Assembly (NCBI RefSeq): GCF_034702125.1
Contig: NC_085861.1
Span: 56,829,350-56,893,349, forward strand
From: Engraulis encrasicolus
Taxonomy: Eukaryota > Chordata > Actinopteri > Clupeiformes > Engraulidae
Direction: 5' to 3'
Length of the DNA stretch: 64,000 nucleotides
A program made the translations under genes and the position numbers. Below, one piece after another: positions 1 through 39,700 of the stretch. How positions within the stretch are numbered: position 1 is the stretch's first letter; every line of letters begins with the position of its first letter. The notes beneath the pieces are model-generated. The model searched no databases, had not been told where the DNA came from, and was given only the letters and a program-made list of their open reading frames with translations.

Positions 1-320
1 ATTAAAAGTTTACATACCCTAGTTTTTGATGCTGTGCGGTGTACTGCCCCCTTTAATATCAATAACTTCTTGGAATCATTTGTGCTAGTTGAATAAGGCT
101 CTTAATTTTATGAGATGGCAAAACTGCCCATTCGTCAAAGCAGAATGGCTGTTTACTGTAATATCTTTGGGTGTTTTGGCAGAAGCTCGCTTTTGAGGTC
201 TCCCATGAGTGGCTTAATAAAGGTCTTTTTGATGATTCTTGTCACACACTGATGTTGGTTGAGATGGCCTGACTCTCAAGATCCACTCTAAATCATCCTA
301 AAGGTAAGGTAAGTAAGTAA

Positions 321-700
321 GTACACACACACACTGCTGCTGGTGTACTTGACAGACCTTTTTAATATTTTTTTTTCTTCAAAATGCTACTATTACCATG
401 TCAGAATGCTATAAGGACTTTTTTAGGAAAAGCACAAAAGCACAACAATACCTCTTAATGTATGTCCTCTACAAGTCTTCTGTTGTCCAGTCTTGCACTT
501 TAAATGTCTGTATGAGCACTGTCTATGTCCATACTGTCTTAAGTCCATGTATAAGTACTGTCTATGTCTATACTGTCTATGTCCTTACCTAGATTAGTCT
601 ATGTCTGTATGGGAAAGCAAGAAATGTAATTTCAAATTCTTTGTATGACCAGTGCATGTAAAGAAATTGACAATAAAACCTACTTGACTTGACTTGACTA
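321..700 (+). mobile_element. Second copy of the same LINE 3' end
   Basis: From a short CA tract through TGCTGCTGGTGTACTTGACA to AATAAAACC and three ACTTG units, nearly identical to 9880-10254. It contains only the last roughly 370 bp of the element. Confidence 0.88.
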
Positions 701-862
701 AGTAAAAACAGTGCAAAACTGACCAAAGTGCAGTACAGTGTCTGGTAAGATGAAAAAATCAAAATAGAGCAATAAAGCATACTAGTTGCACAAAGTTGTT
801 CTATTGGGTTAAGACTATGTGTTCATCCATACCATACTCTGCCATCCAATTCTTTATGGACA

Positions 863-1227
863 TTAAAGGGACACTGCAGGAAATGGTCAAAAAAGGTACT
901 GCAACTATGCTGCTCATTGAAACTGGGCTGCCTATTGCCAAATTTGATCTTTACATGAAAGTTTACTGAGTAATAAACAAATATTTTCTAGTATGGTCCA
1001 AGTACAGTCATTTTTGCAGCTAAAAATGGCTATTTTTGGAAATTCAAAATGGCAGACCATGGAGAAGATCCCCCTTTTCATGTATGAAAAGTGCAACTTT
1101 TCAAGTCATAATGAATACTTGGAATTTGATGCTGGTGGTAAGTATTCATGAAAAAGGTAACATTAGTGAATGAGCAGCATGAATTCTGGAAATAAACAAC
1201 TAGAAATCTCACACAGTGTCCCTTTAA
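863..1227. mobile_element. Dispersed small TIR element (TTAAAGGgACACTG family)
   Basis: Ends TTAAAGGGACACTG and CAGTGTCCCTTTAA. The interior has 'gaatacttggaatttgatgctggtggtaag'-type blocks (in pieces of under 20 bases) shared with copies at 11359-11685, 41866-42080, 55043-55404 and 58381-58750, and partial copies near 14675-14830 and 38700-38935. Confidence 0.85.
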
Positions 1228-1609
1228 ACAGAAAAGGGAACGCTTCACTGGGTCATGTGTTCAAGTCTAGTAAAAAGGGCTAAAAAAAAACGTGGGCGTC
1301 TAAACTGCCATGAAAAGATAAAAGCAACTTTTGAGGCACTCCTTACTAAAGTTAAAAAGCCTTTTCTTAAACTCTGGCAACATGCCTACGCGTTTTGATT
1401 CATTGACTACTTTTACATGACGTTTTTAATTCCGAATTACTAATTCCGAATTAAATAGTTCCGTCGAGTTTCTTAATTTAATTCGGAATTGTGAAGTGTT
1501 TACAGTGTACATGATGTGTTCAAAGCGGAATTAGGCTTTATTCAGAATTTAAGCGAGTTAATTCTGAAATAATGTCTCATGTAAACAAGGCCAATATCTT
1601 CATCAGGGC

Positions 1610-1935
1610 TTGCCAAACAATTGCAGGTGGAAGACATTAATCAGATCTTTATGGACCTTGCTTTGTTCACTGGTGCACAGTCATGTTTGGCCTTCTCAAC
1701 CAACATCAGTGTGTGACCTCAACACTGTGCTTTTAGAAGAATGGTCAAAAAATCCTATAAACACTCTCCTGAACCTTGTGGACAGCCTTCCCAGATGAGG
1801 TGAAGCTGTAATAGCTGCAAAAGGTGGACCGATATCATACTGAATCCTTTGGGTTAGGAATGGGATGGCAAGTAAGTTCATACAGTATGCGAGTCAAGGC
1901 AGGTTTGCGAATACTTTTGGTAATACAGTGTATAC
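1610..1935 (+). mobile_element. Tc1/mariner element 3' fragment
   Basis: From about 1710 the sequence encodes VLLEEWSKNPINTLLNLVDS and, after a stop, EAVIAAKGG, the C terminus of Tc1-type transposases. The element's 3' terminal region, ending ACTTTTGGTAATACAGTGTA, follows. The rest of the transposase is absent or scrambled. Confidence 0.75.
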
Positions 1936-2143
1936 GATCTGTATTTAATCGATACAGAATTATTATACATTATGCCACTTTACAGATGTAACTTTAATGT
2001 CACCGCATTGGTCTGGAGACTTTGGAAGCCATGAGATGCTGCTGTTTTATTTCAGCTCAGTCATTTGTAATGTGTGATGATGCTGCCACCTGCTGTCTAC
2101 AAGACACAAGAGACTGATTTAGATGTTAGCCATTACGTGTCAC

Positions 2144-29155
<27,012 letters not shown>

Positions 29156-29538
29156 GAGCCCAGTAAGCTACTGGTCGTTGTGTGTGCTGTCTCTCACAGA
29201 GCCATGGAATTCAGAGTTATGGCAACCGGGGTACAGGACGTCGGTTGGAGACATGATCCACGTAGATTCAAATAATTATAGGTAGCGGCTGTCTTTTCGC
29301 TAGAGACTTCACACAGAACCAACACACAAGCACAGATGGCATGTAAATGAAAATGAATTACATTTACCTTTACTGCACTTTCTGTGATCAACGCTCACTT
29401 CCTGGAACTATTTTGGAACTATGTCAATGGTGATATGTATGTCAAAGGCTCCATGAGTCACCATCTTTGTGTACAAATGGAATATGGAGGTTAATGGGAT
29501 TAGCCTAACTCTTACTTCCATGGCTCTGGTCTCTCATA

Positions 29539-29801
29539 GAGTGCGTCTTAATATGCGACCTTGCCTCCTCCACTTGCGCTTGTCTCCTCGTCCCGCCTCC
29601 TGGCCCCTCCTCCGTGGAGAAAACGATAAAGTTTCCCACCTGTCAGCCTAGCCACAACAACTTTTGAGGGACTGTTTTTCATTCACCAAAAGACTCTACA
29701 ATTGAGCTTTTGCAAGATATTGAAATATAATGCTGTTGTCAGTGATGTCATCATGACGAGAAGCAAGTGGAGGAGGCAAGGTCGCATATTAAGACACACT
29801 C
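29539..29801. mobile_element. TIR element just upstream of dennd3
   Basis: Ends GAGTGCGTCTTAATATGCGA and its near-complement, TIR about 38 bp including 'ccttgcctcctccacttgc'. It lies 384 bp above the dennd3 start codon. Confidence 0.8.
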
Positions 29802-29920
29802 ATCGTCACATAGCCTTCTGCACACTTCTGGAGAGGACACACTCAATCCAGGCTTCTGCTTGAGGACACAGGTATCAAAATGAAATATTAAGTTAAACGG
29901 CAGACCTTGGTATCTATAGG

Positions 29921-30349
29921 CAGGGCCGGATCAAGATGGGCTGGGCCCCCTAGGCTACAGGTTGCTGGAGGGCCCCACAGAAGGCAAATTTCAAAATGAC
30001 AAAGACAGTGTCATAATTCCAAGATAGCCCGGTGAGATCTCATGCACATCCAATTTCTTTTAGCTAGTTGAAGGTTCAAAACGTAAAGTTCACAAGGAAG
30101 AACGGCACACTTTTAGTCTGAGGAAGAATGTCACGGGAATAAAAGAGGATTAAAAGGGAACTCATCTTTCTTGCTTACCCTAATTCCAAGATAGGAATTA
30201 AGAATAACATATTTGCAGACACAATTGACAATTCTGCATATTGTCACAAATCTCCCCCACTCTCCCACCCCTTGGCCAAACCAGGGGCCATCTGCCAGGT
30301 GGGGGGCCATAGGCTGTAGCATAGCTAGCCTGTGTTTTATCTGGCCCTG
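29921..30349. mobile_element. Relative of the CAGGGCCGGAT hAT-type element
   Basis: Begins CAGGGCCGGATCAAG and ends ATCTGGCCCTG, with internal similarity to 26908-27194 on both sides of an insert of about 120 bp (30060-30180). I see no clear target duplication. Confidence 0.7.
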
Positions 30350-31073
30350 CATATACCGGTAGGCAGCTGTCAACATCTGGAAGCATCTGCTTGTGCTTGG
30401 CAGAGTTAACAGTTAACAGTTAACAGTTAACTGGTAACAGTTAACAGCCAAGTCAGGGACAAAGTGATCTGAGAAGCCACCAACTTAGTACGTAAAAGGG
30501 AACCAATTCTGTCCCCCTTCTCTCACTGGTAGGACACCCAGAGACGTGTAGGCCTATGGCACATGAGAACAATAAATCCAGCATTAAAGTCCTGTGACCA
30601 TGACATAGCAATAGAGTAAAGCATTGCTGTAATAAAACTCAAGTCTTCAAAATGCCTGACTTTTATGAGTCTGTGGTAGGCTATTGCCTGGAGAAGCCAT
30701 GTAGTCCTAGTTTATGGAGTCTCACAGTGAGGGGGGAATCTGAAAGTATTAGGCTACCTTTAGTTTCAGCAAGCAACCCAGTAGTCTAACCCGTAAGAAG
30801 ACAATGTAGGCCTTAAATTAAACATGCACCCGGTATTTTAAAGCCAGACTAATTTAAGTGCATTTTAGATTGATGTGACCTGCAGAACAAGAACTTACTG
30901 TACAACCCCACCGAGGCAATCGACCAAAGACACCTTCGTTTTGAATGCAAAACGGTTAGCCTAAGTGTAGATGACAGACTAACACTGCAGTCTGGTGAAA
31001 CCAAGGTAGCCCTAATAATAAAAATTACAATGAAAGGCACGGATGAGTTCGCTAAAGCCGTCCAAGACAGAAC

Positions 31074-31260
31074 CAGTGGTGTAGTCTACGCAGAACGCGG
31101 GTATACGGAGTATACCCACTTCTAAATTTTAGGGATTTCAGTATACCCACTTAAAATTGATTGATCCATTGTTTTGAATAGCACAAACATATACTGTATA
31201 CCCACTGCAAAAAATGCTCAAATATTCATTATACCCACCATAAAAAAGTAGACTACACCA
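31074..31260. mobile_element. Small TIR element, GTGGTGTAGTCTAC type
   Basis: Ends CAGTGGTGTAGTCTACG and AGTAGACTACACCA, with 'gtatacccac' repeated inside. It lies between dennd3 and slc45a4. Confidence 0.7.
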
Positions 31261-33408
31261 AAAACCAAAACGCAGACTAGGATCACAAAATTTACCTGTT
31301 CTGCATACATTTAGTCGTGCCACGCGGTAATCTACATAGAATATTTTTTCAGTATATCCAGAGTTCCTATGAGTAGTCCAGTCTCTCTGAACGTCCGACT
31401 ATCTACCCAGCGAGCGCGAGAGTCCAGTGCGCACCGCGCAAAGACAGCACGCGATGTGTCCATCTCTTCCTCATTCAAAAAGGAAGTCATGCTGAATGTC
31501 TAGGTAATTCGAGACTCCTGGATGCATTTTAACAATTGCTAAAAATCATCGCAATAATAATAATAAAACATTAAAATTTGCTCTTGACCAGTACATGTGA
31601 ATTCTAATTCCCACTAGGCCTATCTATGGATATGATATTGGCTCAATACATAATACTCCAGCAACAGTTTTGTGATTTCCTTAGGAGGCAATGCCACCTA
31701 GCGAGCCTTCACATGACTCACTTCTCATGAGCCACTCAGTGAACTTAATTGAAAAAGGACCAACAATGAACTGCAAAACTTATTTAATTAACAAAAACAC
31801 AGCACTTTCCATTCCTCAGTGCCAACAAAATATTTTTTTTCACAGCAGCACTACAACACAGCACACGTTGGTTTTATACAATAACTACAAAAAATTACAT
31901 CTCTAAATACAAATGATTTCTTTCCCTTTAAATATAAGAATTCTTGAGTTTCTGCAGCAGCACACGGTCAATACAGTGAACACGGTACAAAGATCAGCTC
32001 TTTTGGTAGATCAAAACAATATCATGAATGACAAATCAAGCATGTCAATGTCGAAATTGGTCCTATAGTTCTTACCTTTGCTGATAAACCACAATCATTG
32101 CAGAAACAGCAGGTGCATAGCTTTTGGAGGGATCGTGGTTTAAACTATGCATTGAGCGGGCCTATATTTAGGCCTATACCACAGCGTGTAATATAATCAC
32201 GAACACAGGTTCTTACAACGCTCATAGGTCCGTAGTGTACATTATGTCCCGGTAGGTGGGTAGGTAGGTCCACTGTCATTTCTTTCTTAAGCATGGAAGT
32301 TGGCACTCTTACAGGCAAATTTACAGGCCTGAACAGGAACAGAATGCATTCCAGAAATCATGCAGCCTTACAACAGTTGAGCCTAAATCATCCAAACATG
32401 GTTTTGAAACCAACCAAAACATGGTATTGATAACAAACTAAAAAGCGATTATCACTTATATTCTCCCAACATTTTTTTTTTGAAATCTTGATTCCCTTAC
32501 GCCTATAGTTGCAGGTTTTTTTTTTTTTGGCATGATCCAGAGTATTTGGGAGATTAGAGAGTAGTGTGTTTGTGTTCCCCGAGGCTGGTGTGGATTTTGT
32601 ACGGGCACTGCCAGTTGCTCTCTGGTGTAAGGCAAGATCAGGTGGGGAAAGTTGGCAACTCAACACGAGAGACTTCGGAGCGGTCACACAAATATGTGCT
32701 GGCACTTTCTGATTTCCAGTGATTTCCTCGAAATAGAAATTCTGAATGGAATGTAAAAAAAAAAGATACTACAGAAACATAATGCAATAAGACATTCAGA
32801 ACAGTGGACAACAGAAGACACAAAGGCTTTTTTGTTTTGGTCACGACTATTTGTGCAAGACAGAAAGTTTCATTTAAAAGGCATTTGGTAAAAAAATGAC
32901 CCTCTATTTCAACTGGTAACCTTGATTGTATTGGCAACTAGGCTCAACATGAGCTGCTTTGTCCTTGATGGCGAGGAAGGCACTCTTAGTAGATGAACGT
33001 ATGAAGCCCTCAGAACACTAGGATGAGATTCTGGGCTTGGCTAGATTCTTCTGGCTATAAAGGAGTCAGATGTACACCTTGGTCACATCAAAATAATCAT
33101 AAAAAGAAGAGGTCTCCTCCCAAACCTCACAGCATTGTCTACGCTCCGTAGTCCATTCTTAACCCTTTGAGGAGTAAGCAAAAAAGTCCTTCTAGAATTT
33201 TACTTGCACATTCTACTGCTCCCATTGAACTTTCAGTTAAACCAAACATTTTCCCTTTCCACCATCTCTGGTTAAACATCCCTCCAAGACATTATAATTA
33301 GAACCCCCTTTTTTTGCTTAAGTGTTTAATACAACCGAACCCCTAAAAGGATTAAGTCGAAGGACAGGTAGTGCAGTCGTGAGATTTTCACGGCTTTGTT
33401 GAAAATTT

Positions 33409-33786
33409 TCAAATGGAAGATTCCATCTTCAGCTTACAGCTATTGTTTCTAAGTGCCAGGCCGCTGGGTTTGTCATCAAGGTGGCACTCCATGACCGTGA
33501 CGCTGGGGTCTCTGCGAATACAAGCGGCCTCTTCTTCCTCCTCCTCATCTTCACTCTCCTCGTCGTCAGGCAGGTCAGGGTATATGACGAGGAAGGTGGC
33601 GGTGAGGAAGCCCAGGAGCGAGCCTCCCGAGGCCATGATGGGTATGACCCTCACCGTGCCCACGGCATCCACCACCGCGCCCAGAGCCGACGCCACCAAG
33701 ATCTGGGCCACGTATACCTGGCAAGTGAGGATGGCACAGTCGATGCCAAAGCCCCTTCTGGAGTTGGCAGGGCTGTGGAGGACGTA
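33409..33786 (-). CDS. slc45a4: slc45a4 coding exon 8 (stop codon)
   Basis: Residues 730-854: [40 protein letters not shown] and [19 protein letters not shown], the last two membrane helices. The cytosolic tail carries an uninterrupted glutamate run. Stop at 33409-33411; the 3' untranslated region continues to the left. Confidence 0.96.
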   Translation of the reverse strand, partial: YVLHSPANSRRGFGIDCAILTCQVYVAQILVASALGAVVDAVGTVRVIPIMASGGSLLGFLTATFLVIYPDLPDDEESEDEEEEEEAACIRRDPSVTVMECHLDDKPSGLALRNNSCKLKMESSI

Positions 33787-36700
33787 CTGCACAGAGGGGA
33801 AATGAAGAGTAGAGTAACATTTATTAATCCCAAAGGAAATTAAGGAGTCTAGTAGTACTAGCATACATTTTATACAGATTTGTTCACAAATATTTAACAT
33901 AAACGTATGGCACACTCTTACATACAGCGCTGTGCAAAAGTATTTGCCCTTTACTTATGTTTTAGCTTTTATTGCATCAATGTCACTCTGAAGCATTTCA
34001 GATCAAGGACATCGAAATGGTAGATGGAGATATAGGGCGGAATTCTCCCACCCGCTTCAGTAAAAAAAAAAACGCAACAGCGCCTCCGCGGTTACTCAGT
34101 CTGTGATTAAGCGGGGTTTACGCGGAATTTTACCAGTTGCGCACTTTGGGTGGGGCCAGGCCAAAATCAGGGAGTTTCGCATGTAAATGAATCCTAAGCG
34201 TATTCTCCCGTGCACTTACGCGCGTTTGCCTTTACGCGCATCAAAGGGCTGTAGTAAGGTCAAGCGCTACTATGAGGTAAAATGTAATATTGCATTTGAT
34301 GCTCGCTTGGCTCGCATTTTGAACATGTTACACGGTATGCTTTGTTGATGTTCCTTACCGTCAGCGTGAGTCCAAATCGAAATTCATTCACAGTTCCACA
34401 TAAACATCCTACATTAATTGTGACAAAATATAACCAGCTGCCCAGAGCATGTTCTCATATAGGTGAACTTAAAAACAAAAGCAGGTAATTAATTAATCAG
34501 TATGAGGATCATCATGCTGTCTCCAAGGACGGTAACCAAAACCAAAAACACCTCGTTGCAGGTTGCACCATGCACAAGTAGGCTAAATTGACAAGGCACG
34601 TCAGACTAAAGACCGCTGTTCCAGTCGTCCTCACAGCCACCCAAAGTATGCCTATTCAAAAACAACCTTCACCATTTTTACTATGTTGTAGCCACGACGT
34701 TAAGTAAAGGGTTTTTATTTCAACTCCTCCACTTTTGTGATTTATTGGAACTCGTGCATATGTGCATGTAACCTATTAAACTTTCTGAACTGATGCCCGA
34801 CATACAAAACCACCACATACTGAGGTAGGCTACAGGTTGTCCTATCTGTTTTTGTAAGGCAGAAAATATTTCCTGAATGTCATTACAGCTAAACGAAAAA
34901 GGTAGGCCTACAATCAGAGCATGTCTTTGGCATTTCGCTTCTGGTCTCTATTACACCCCATCAGCTGCGCGTTTAAGTCCTGGCTTGGCATTGCATGCCC
35001 ATGTCCAATTAATTCCCATGTCTGCGACAGAATATAAAGTCTCCGTTTTTTCACGACGATCGATTTCCTTGTTCATTCTTCAGCATGCATGTAGCCTAAG
35101 TGTAATATGCCAACGGACAGCTGACATCCACATATTTCCAATTATTTGAATGTCACGTTGCTGTACAGAGAAGCGGAGAAACACTTTTAAAAGTCAGCAA
35201 ATAGGCCAACTATGTGTTTGTTTAACTGTGGGAATGATCAGCATTTTAAATCACTTTTTGATTTCCGGAATTGTCCAGGCAACATGCCAAACTCCATTTT
35301 TAACAAAACGTTTAATCATGTTTATTATTTCAATCAACCTGTTGCGCACCAAAATGCTCAGCTGAGTTCCCGCCAAAGGGACACATCGCGTTTCCATCTC
35401 ATTATCTCACCTCCAATACTTGCCTTGTGCTTGTGAAAAGGAGCGGAGGTTAGATTTTGAAACGCTTTTGCAAGAGGACTTTTGGCACGTGGTTTTAAAT
35501 TCAAAGTTAAAGTTCAGTGTTGGATCTCAATGGACTGCCGAGGTTTTCACATGGTTGATCTGAAAATCCATGCTCCATAGTTTCTTTGTAGCCACAACTG
35601 ATGAACTTGGCGGAGACTCATCCCCCCATTTAGCATATATCACGCCTATGTTGGGCTACGCGCTGTTTTTCTGAGTTAAGCGTGAGGGGTGTGGCGACGT
35701 TCCAGAGGGGAGAATACGCGCAAGATAAGACCGCGTAAAATATGCACGCGTAAAACCGACTTAAGTGGAGACAGGAGAATTCCGCCCTTAATGCTTTAAT
35801 TGCAGATTTCATTCATTAAGGGAAAAAGCTATCTGAACCTACATAACCTCCTGTGAAAAAGTAATTGCCCCTTCAACCTGATAACTTGTTGTAGCCTACC
35901 ACCCCCTGCAGCAACAATTTTAGTCAATTGTTTACAAGAACTGGAAAGCAGTCTTTCAGATCACTGTGGAGGAATTGTTCCCAATTCTTCTTTGCATAAT
36001 TGTTTTCAGATCAGCAGTAGAAGGTGTCTGTGCATGAATGAATGGTTACAAAGCGATGGCTGTACATTATCCTTCAGAATTTGTTTGTAGAGAGCAGAAT
36101 TCATGCTTACTTCGATCATAGCTGGTCGTCCATATCCTGAGGCAGCAAAACAGCCCCAAACAATAAAACTCCCACTACGATGTTTCCCTTTTGACATAAC
36201 ATTCTTTATCAAATGCAGTGTTCAATTTCACACAAGTTCATTTCCAGATGTTACAGGAGGCTGTCCTTTCAAAAAAGTTCAACTTTTGTTTCATATGTCT
36301 ACAGAATGTTTGAATGTTTTCTCAGAGGCTTTTTTTTGGGGGGGGGGGGGTGTTGACAGGACAGTGAAGACAGTAACAGGAAGTGAGTGGGGGGAGAGAG
36401 AGATGGGGAAGGGTTGGCAAAGGACCTCAGCTGTGTAGAAGACGAGTGCCCTACCGTTAGCGCCACAGTAGGGCCCTCAGAGGCCTTTTATGCATCGCAA
36501 ATTTGAGACAAGCCTTGATGGGTGATGATTTGTTTGTCTCTCCCTTACTATTAGCACTAGAATCGTGCAAATGCAGTTCTGGGGTTCTACCTTGCCACTG
36601 AAAAGGGGCGCTGTATTAATATCTGTGTGGGTCGGGCCCCAAAGTGTGACATGAAATCACCCATCAGACAAAAGTATAATTGGACGAAGTCGTGGCCTAA

Positions 36701-39700
36701 TGGTTAGGGAGTTGATTTTAGCATTAGAGGACTGCATGTCCAAATCTCATGCCAGCAGTAGTAAGAGTAACCCAGAGTAACTTGGGGAGTCTTCCCAAAT
36801 TGAACGAACTGCTGCCCTCTTCCAAGGCTGCTGTGTCCTTGAGCAAGGCACCTAACCTCACACTGCTCCAGGGACTGTAACCAATACCCTGAGCCTGTAT
36901 AAAAAAAACTGCAAGCGCCTCGGTTTAAGCTAATATGATGTCAATGATGCCAATGGGTCATTCCACGCCAAATCAACAGGAGCCCGCGCACTTAGGTCTC
37001 AAAAAATTCTGAAAATATTACTGAGTGTGCCCATGGTACTTAAGAGAAACACTGTTACTTTATTTGAATGTAAGATGTATACTCTCCATGTTACAGCCAA
37101 TTTCACTGGGGGAGGGGGGTGCCCATTTTGTTCACACTTTTTTTTTTGTCAAAGTTCACAAGCCCGTAGCTCAAGAACTAAACCATGTAGGAAGCTCAAA
37201 TTTGGCATGCTGGTACATAGATAGGAATAGTTTGTTGCAAAACTGTCAGTTTTGGTCTGTATGATCCTGCATCGTCATAGCATTCCCTCAAAGATGATAC
37301 AAATTGAACTGGAGTTTTTGGCTGTGCTCTGTTTAGGCCTTCAGAACACATATTTGTGCCCAACATAGCCTCATGAGTTTTTCCCCTTGTAGATACAAGT
37401 AGAAACACTCACAATGTTCAGGTTGGAAATTACAAAAGAAAACATCACATAAGACAAGTCTCATTTGCATTTTTAAAAAGAAGAATTCACGGAGAATGAA
37501 GAAAAAAATTAAATAAAAATCTGTGGACAATCCCACAAGGGGTTCTGGAGCTCTGAAAATGACACCCAAAATGATTTGTCAGACTTGTGAGGTCTTCTGG
37601 TCAAACACTGATGGGGTTTCCTTTCTATTTATAGATTTTTATGAGAGTGTTCCTACTTGTCTCTACAAGGGAAAAAATCAAGAGGCTATGTTGGGCACAA
37701 GTATGTCTTCTGAAGGCCTAAACAGAGCACAGCCAAAAACTCCAGTACAATTTGTATCATCTTTGAGGGAATGCCATGACGATGCAGGATCATACAGACC
37801 AAAACTGACAGTTTTGCAACAAACTATTCCTATCTATGTACCAGCATGCCAAATTTGAGCTTCCTACATGGTTTAGTTATTGAGCTACAGGCTTGTGAAC
37901 TTTGACAAAAAAAAGAGTGTGAACAAAATGGGCACCCCCCTCCCCCAGTAAAATTGACTGTAACACGGAAAGTATACATCTTACATTCAAATAAATTTAC
38001 AGTGTTTCTCTTCAGTACCATGGGTACACTTGGTAATATTTTCAGAATTTTTTGAGACCTAAGTGCGCGGGCTGCTGTTGATTTGGCGTGGAATGACCCC
38101 AATGTCATGTCAATGTGTGCATCACTAACCTCTTTTATTTCGTGGTACTGGCCCAACAGGGCATAGGGACAGTAGGAGATACTCATGGAAAAGATGCCCA
38201 TCGTGCTGATCATCACCATGGCAACGTAGACGTTGGGGAAGATAGCCATCACGGCAGTCCCCACAGCGAACCCTAAAGTGCCCATCATGTAAATGATCTT
38301 GATGCTGAGGTCGAAGTTGTCCAGATACTTTTGGAGTACAGCTGTAAGACAAACAAAACGCAAATCAATTATGTACTAATCTGTGTGGCGATCACGCTGC
38401 AAACTGACAGTGACAGGTTTGACAAGTGAAAATTCTGACATTTTAAGGCTTTAGTACTATTTTCGGGTGGAAAACACGAAATGGTAGATCCTTCACGTGA
38501 AAATAAAGCAAAAAAATCAATTGGTTATTATCAATTGGCAATTCGTTCGTTCTATCTATAAGATTGGTGGTTAGCTACTACCGTCCTTAGCAGCTAAATG
38601 ACCTCAGCTTTCAGAGTAGGAGTCAACCCGCACGCAGCTTGAATGCCAGACAGTGGTTGAGTAGATTGAGTGGAATCTCTAGTAGTGCTACTAGCAGTGG
38701 TGGCAGTAGTAGAGCAGAAAAAAATATTTCAGACTGCCAATTCTTTTCATTAATATTTACTAAGTAATAAACTAGTATTTTCTAGTATGCCCAAATTACA
38801 GTAAGTTTTGCAGCTAAAAACCATGGTGGCTAGATCTCGATGAGATTCACCTTTTCATGTATGAAAAGTGCAATTTCCCCAGTCATAACGAATACTTATA
38901 CACTACTGTATATTACACAGTGCATGAACCCCATTTCACCCCTTAGCCCTACACCAAAAATACTGAATCAAACCAAGATATCGCAAAACACGCCCACTCA
39001 ATGCAAAAGCGTGTGCTCAAGTTGGGTCTCCTAAGAGGGCGTTGTCCCCTACTTCTTCTTCTCTTTTTGAGGTGTTTGCGCAAGACGTGCGCTCCCGCCA
39101 TCTACAGCGCTAAGGGGACTTCATTGATTCTCAACCTCAGGACTCCGAAGGTCTCCTAAGCGAAGGTCTCCTAAAGGGCCGTTCACCCGACATAAAGTGG
39201 ATACCGGAAAAGAAACAAAATGACGCTTCTTGTTAGATCCACCTTCTTTGCCTACGCCTTTCCCCTTCCCCTCCATTTTGTGCATTCATGTGTAGGGGTA
39301 GTGGTATCCCAATTCACGTTAAGACAGAGGAGTAGGAGTAAGGGGAACGGCTTTCTACTATTTTCTGAGGGCAGACTCCAAACGGAGGGCTATGACAGAT
39401 TTCCCCGAATGCATCGTGAATGCCTTTAAAAATTGGTGGCATCCACAGCACACAAATTTTTCGCCGTAATTGACGGTTTCACAGTGGTAATAATTATTCC
39501 ATTGCATTAAGTTTAACATTGTCCCAATGTGTGTAATGGTCATTTTATCCATGAAACGCATGTGAAAAAACTATATTAACGTCAACACAATGGAAGTCAT
39601 GAAGGTTTTGCGCGGGTCGCACAACACGTTGTCCTTTTTTTAATTGTTGCGTGGTAATTACAAGCAATATCCCTGGTTTAACCATAGAGAGTCTGGTTTT

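Larger units (their letters stand above)
1..2143. other. dennd3 intron 20 (partial)
   Basis: No exon could be recognised on either strand. The stretch holds the LINE tail, a small TIR element, an AT-rich 'aattccgaatta' element end (about 1400-1595) and the Tc1 fragment. The next dennd3 exon must lie to the left. Confidence 0.7.
29156..33408. other. Interval between dennd3 start and slc45a4 stop
   Basis: It should hold the dennd3 promoter and 5' untranslated exon(s) (read to the left) and the slc45a4 3' untranslated region below 33409. I could not place either precisely. An ATTAAA on the minus strand at 33328-33323 is a possible but very early slc45a4 polyadenylation signal. Known contents: elements 29539-29801, 29921-30349, 31074-31260 and a short GTTAACA tandem at 30408-30450. 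Confidence 0.6.
33924..36260 (-). mobile_element. Tc1/mariner remnant split by another element
   Basis: The left piece begins CAGCGCTGTGCAAAAGTATT and the right piece contains GTGAAAAAGTAATTGCCCC and 'gctgtggaggaattttt'-like Tc1 flanking sequence. Minus-strand frame 36212-36006 reads [37 protein letters not shown], a Tc1 transposase fragment. The whole is interrupted by 34034-35788. Confidence 0.72.
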
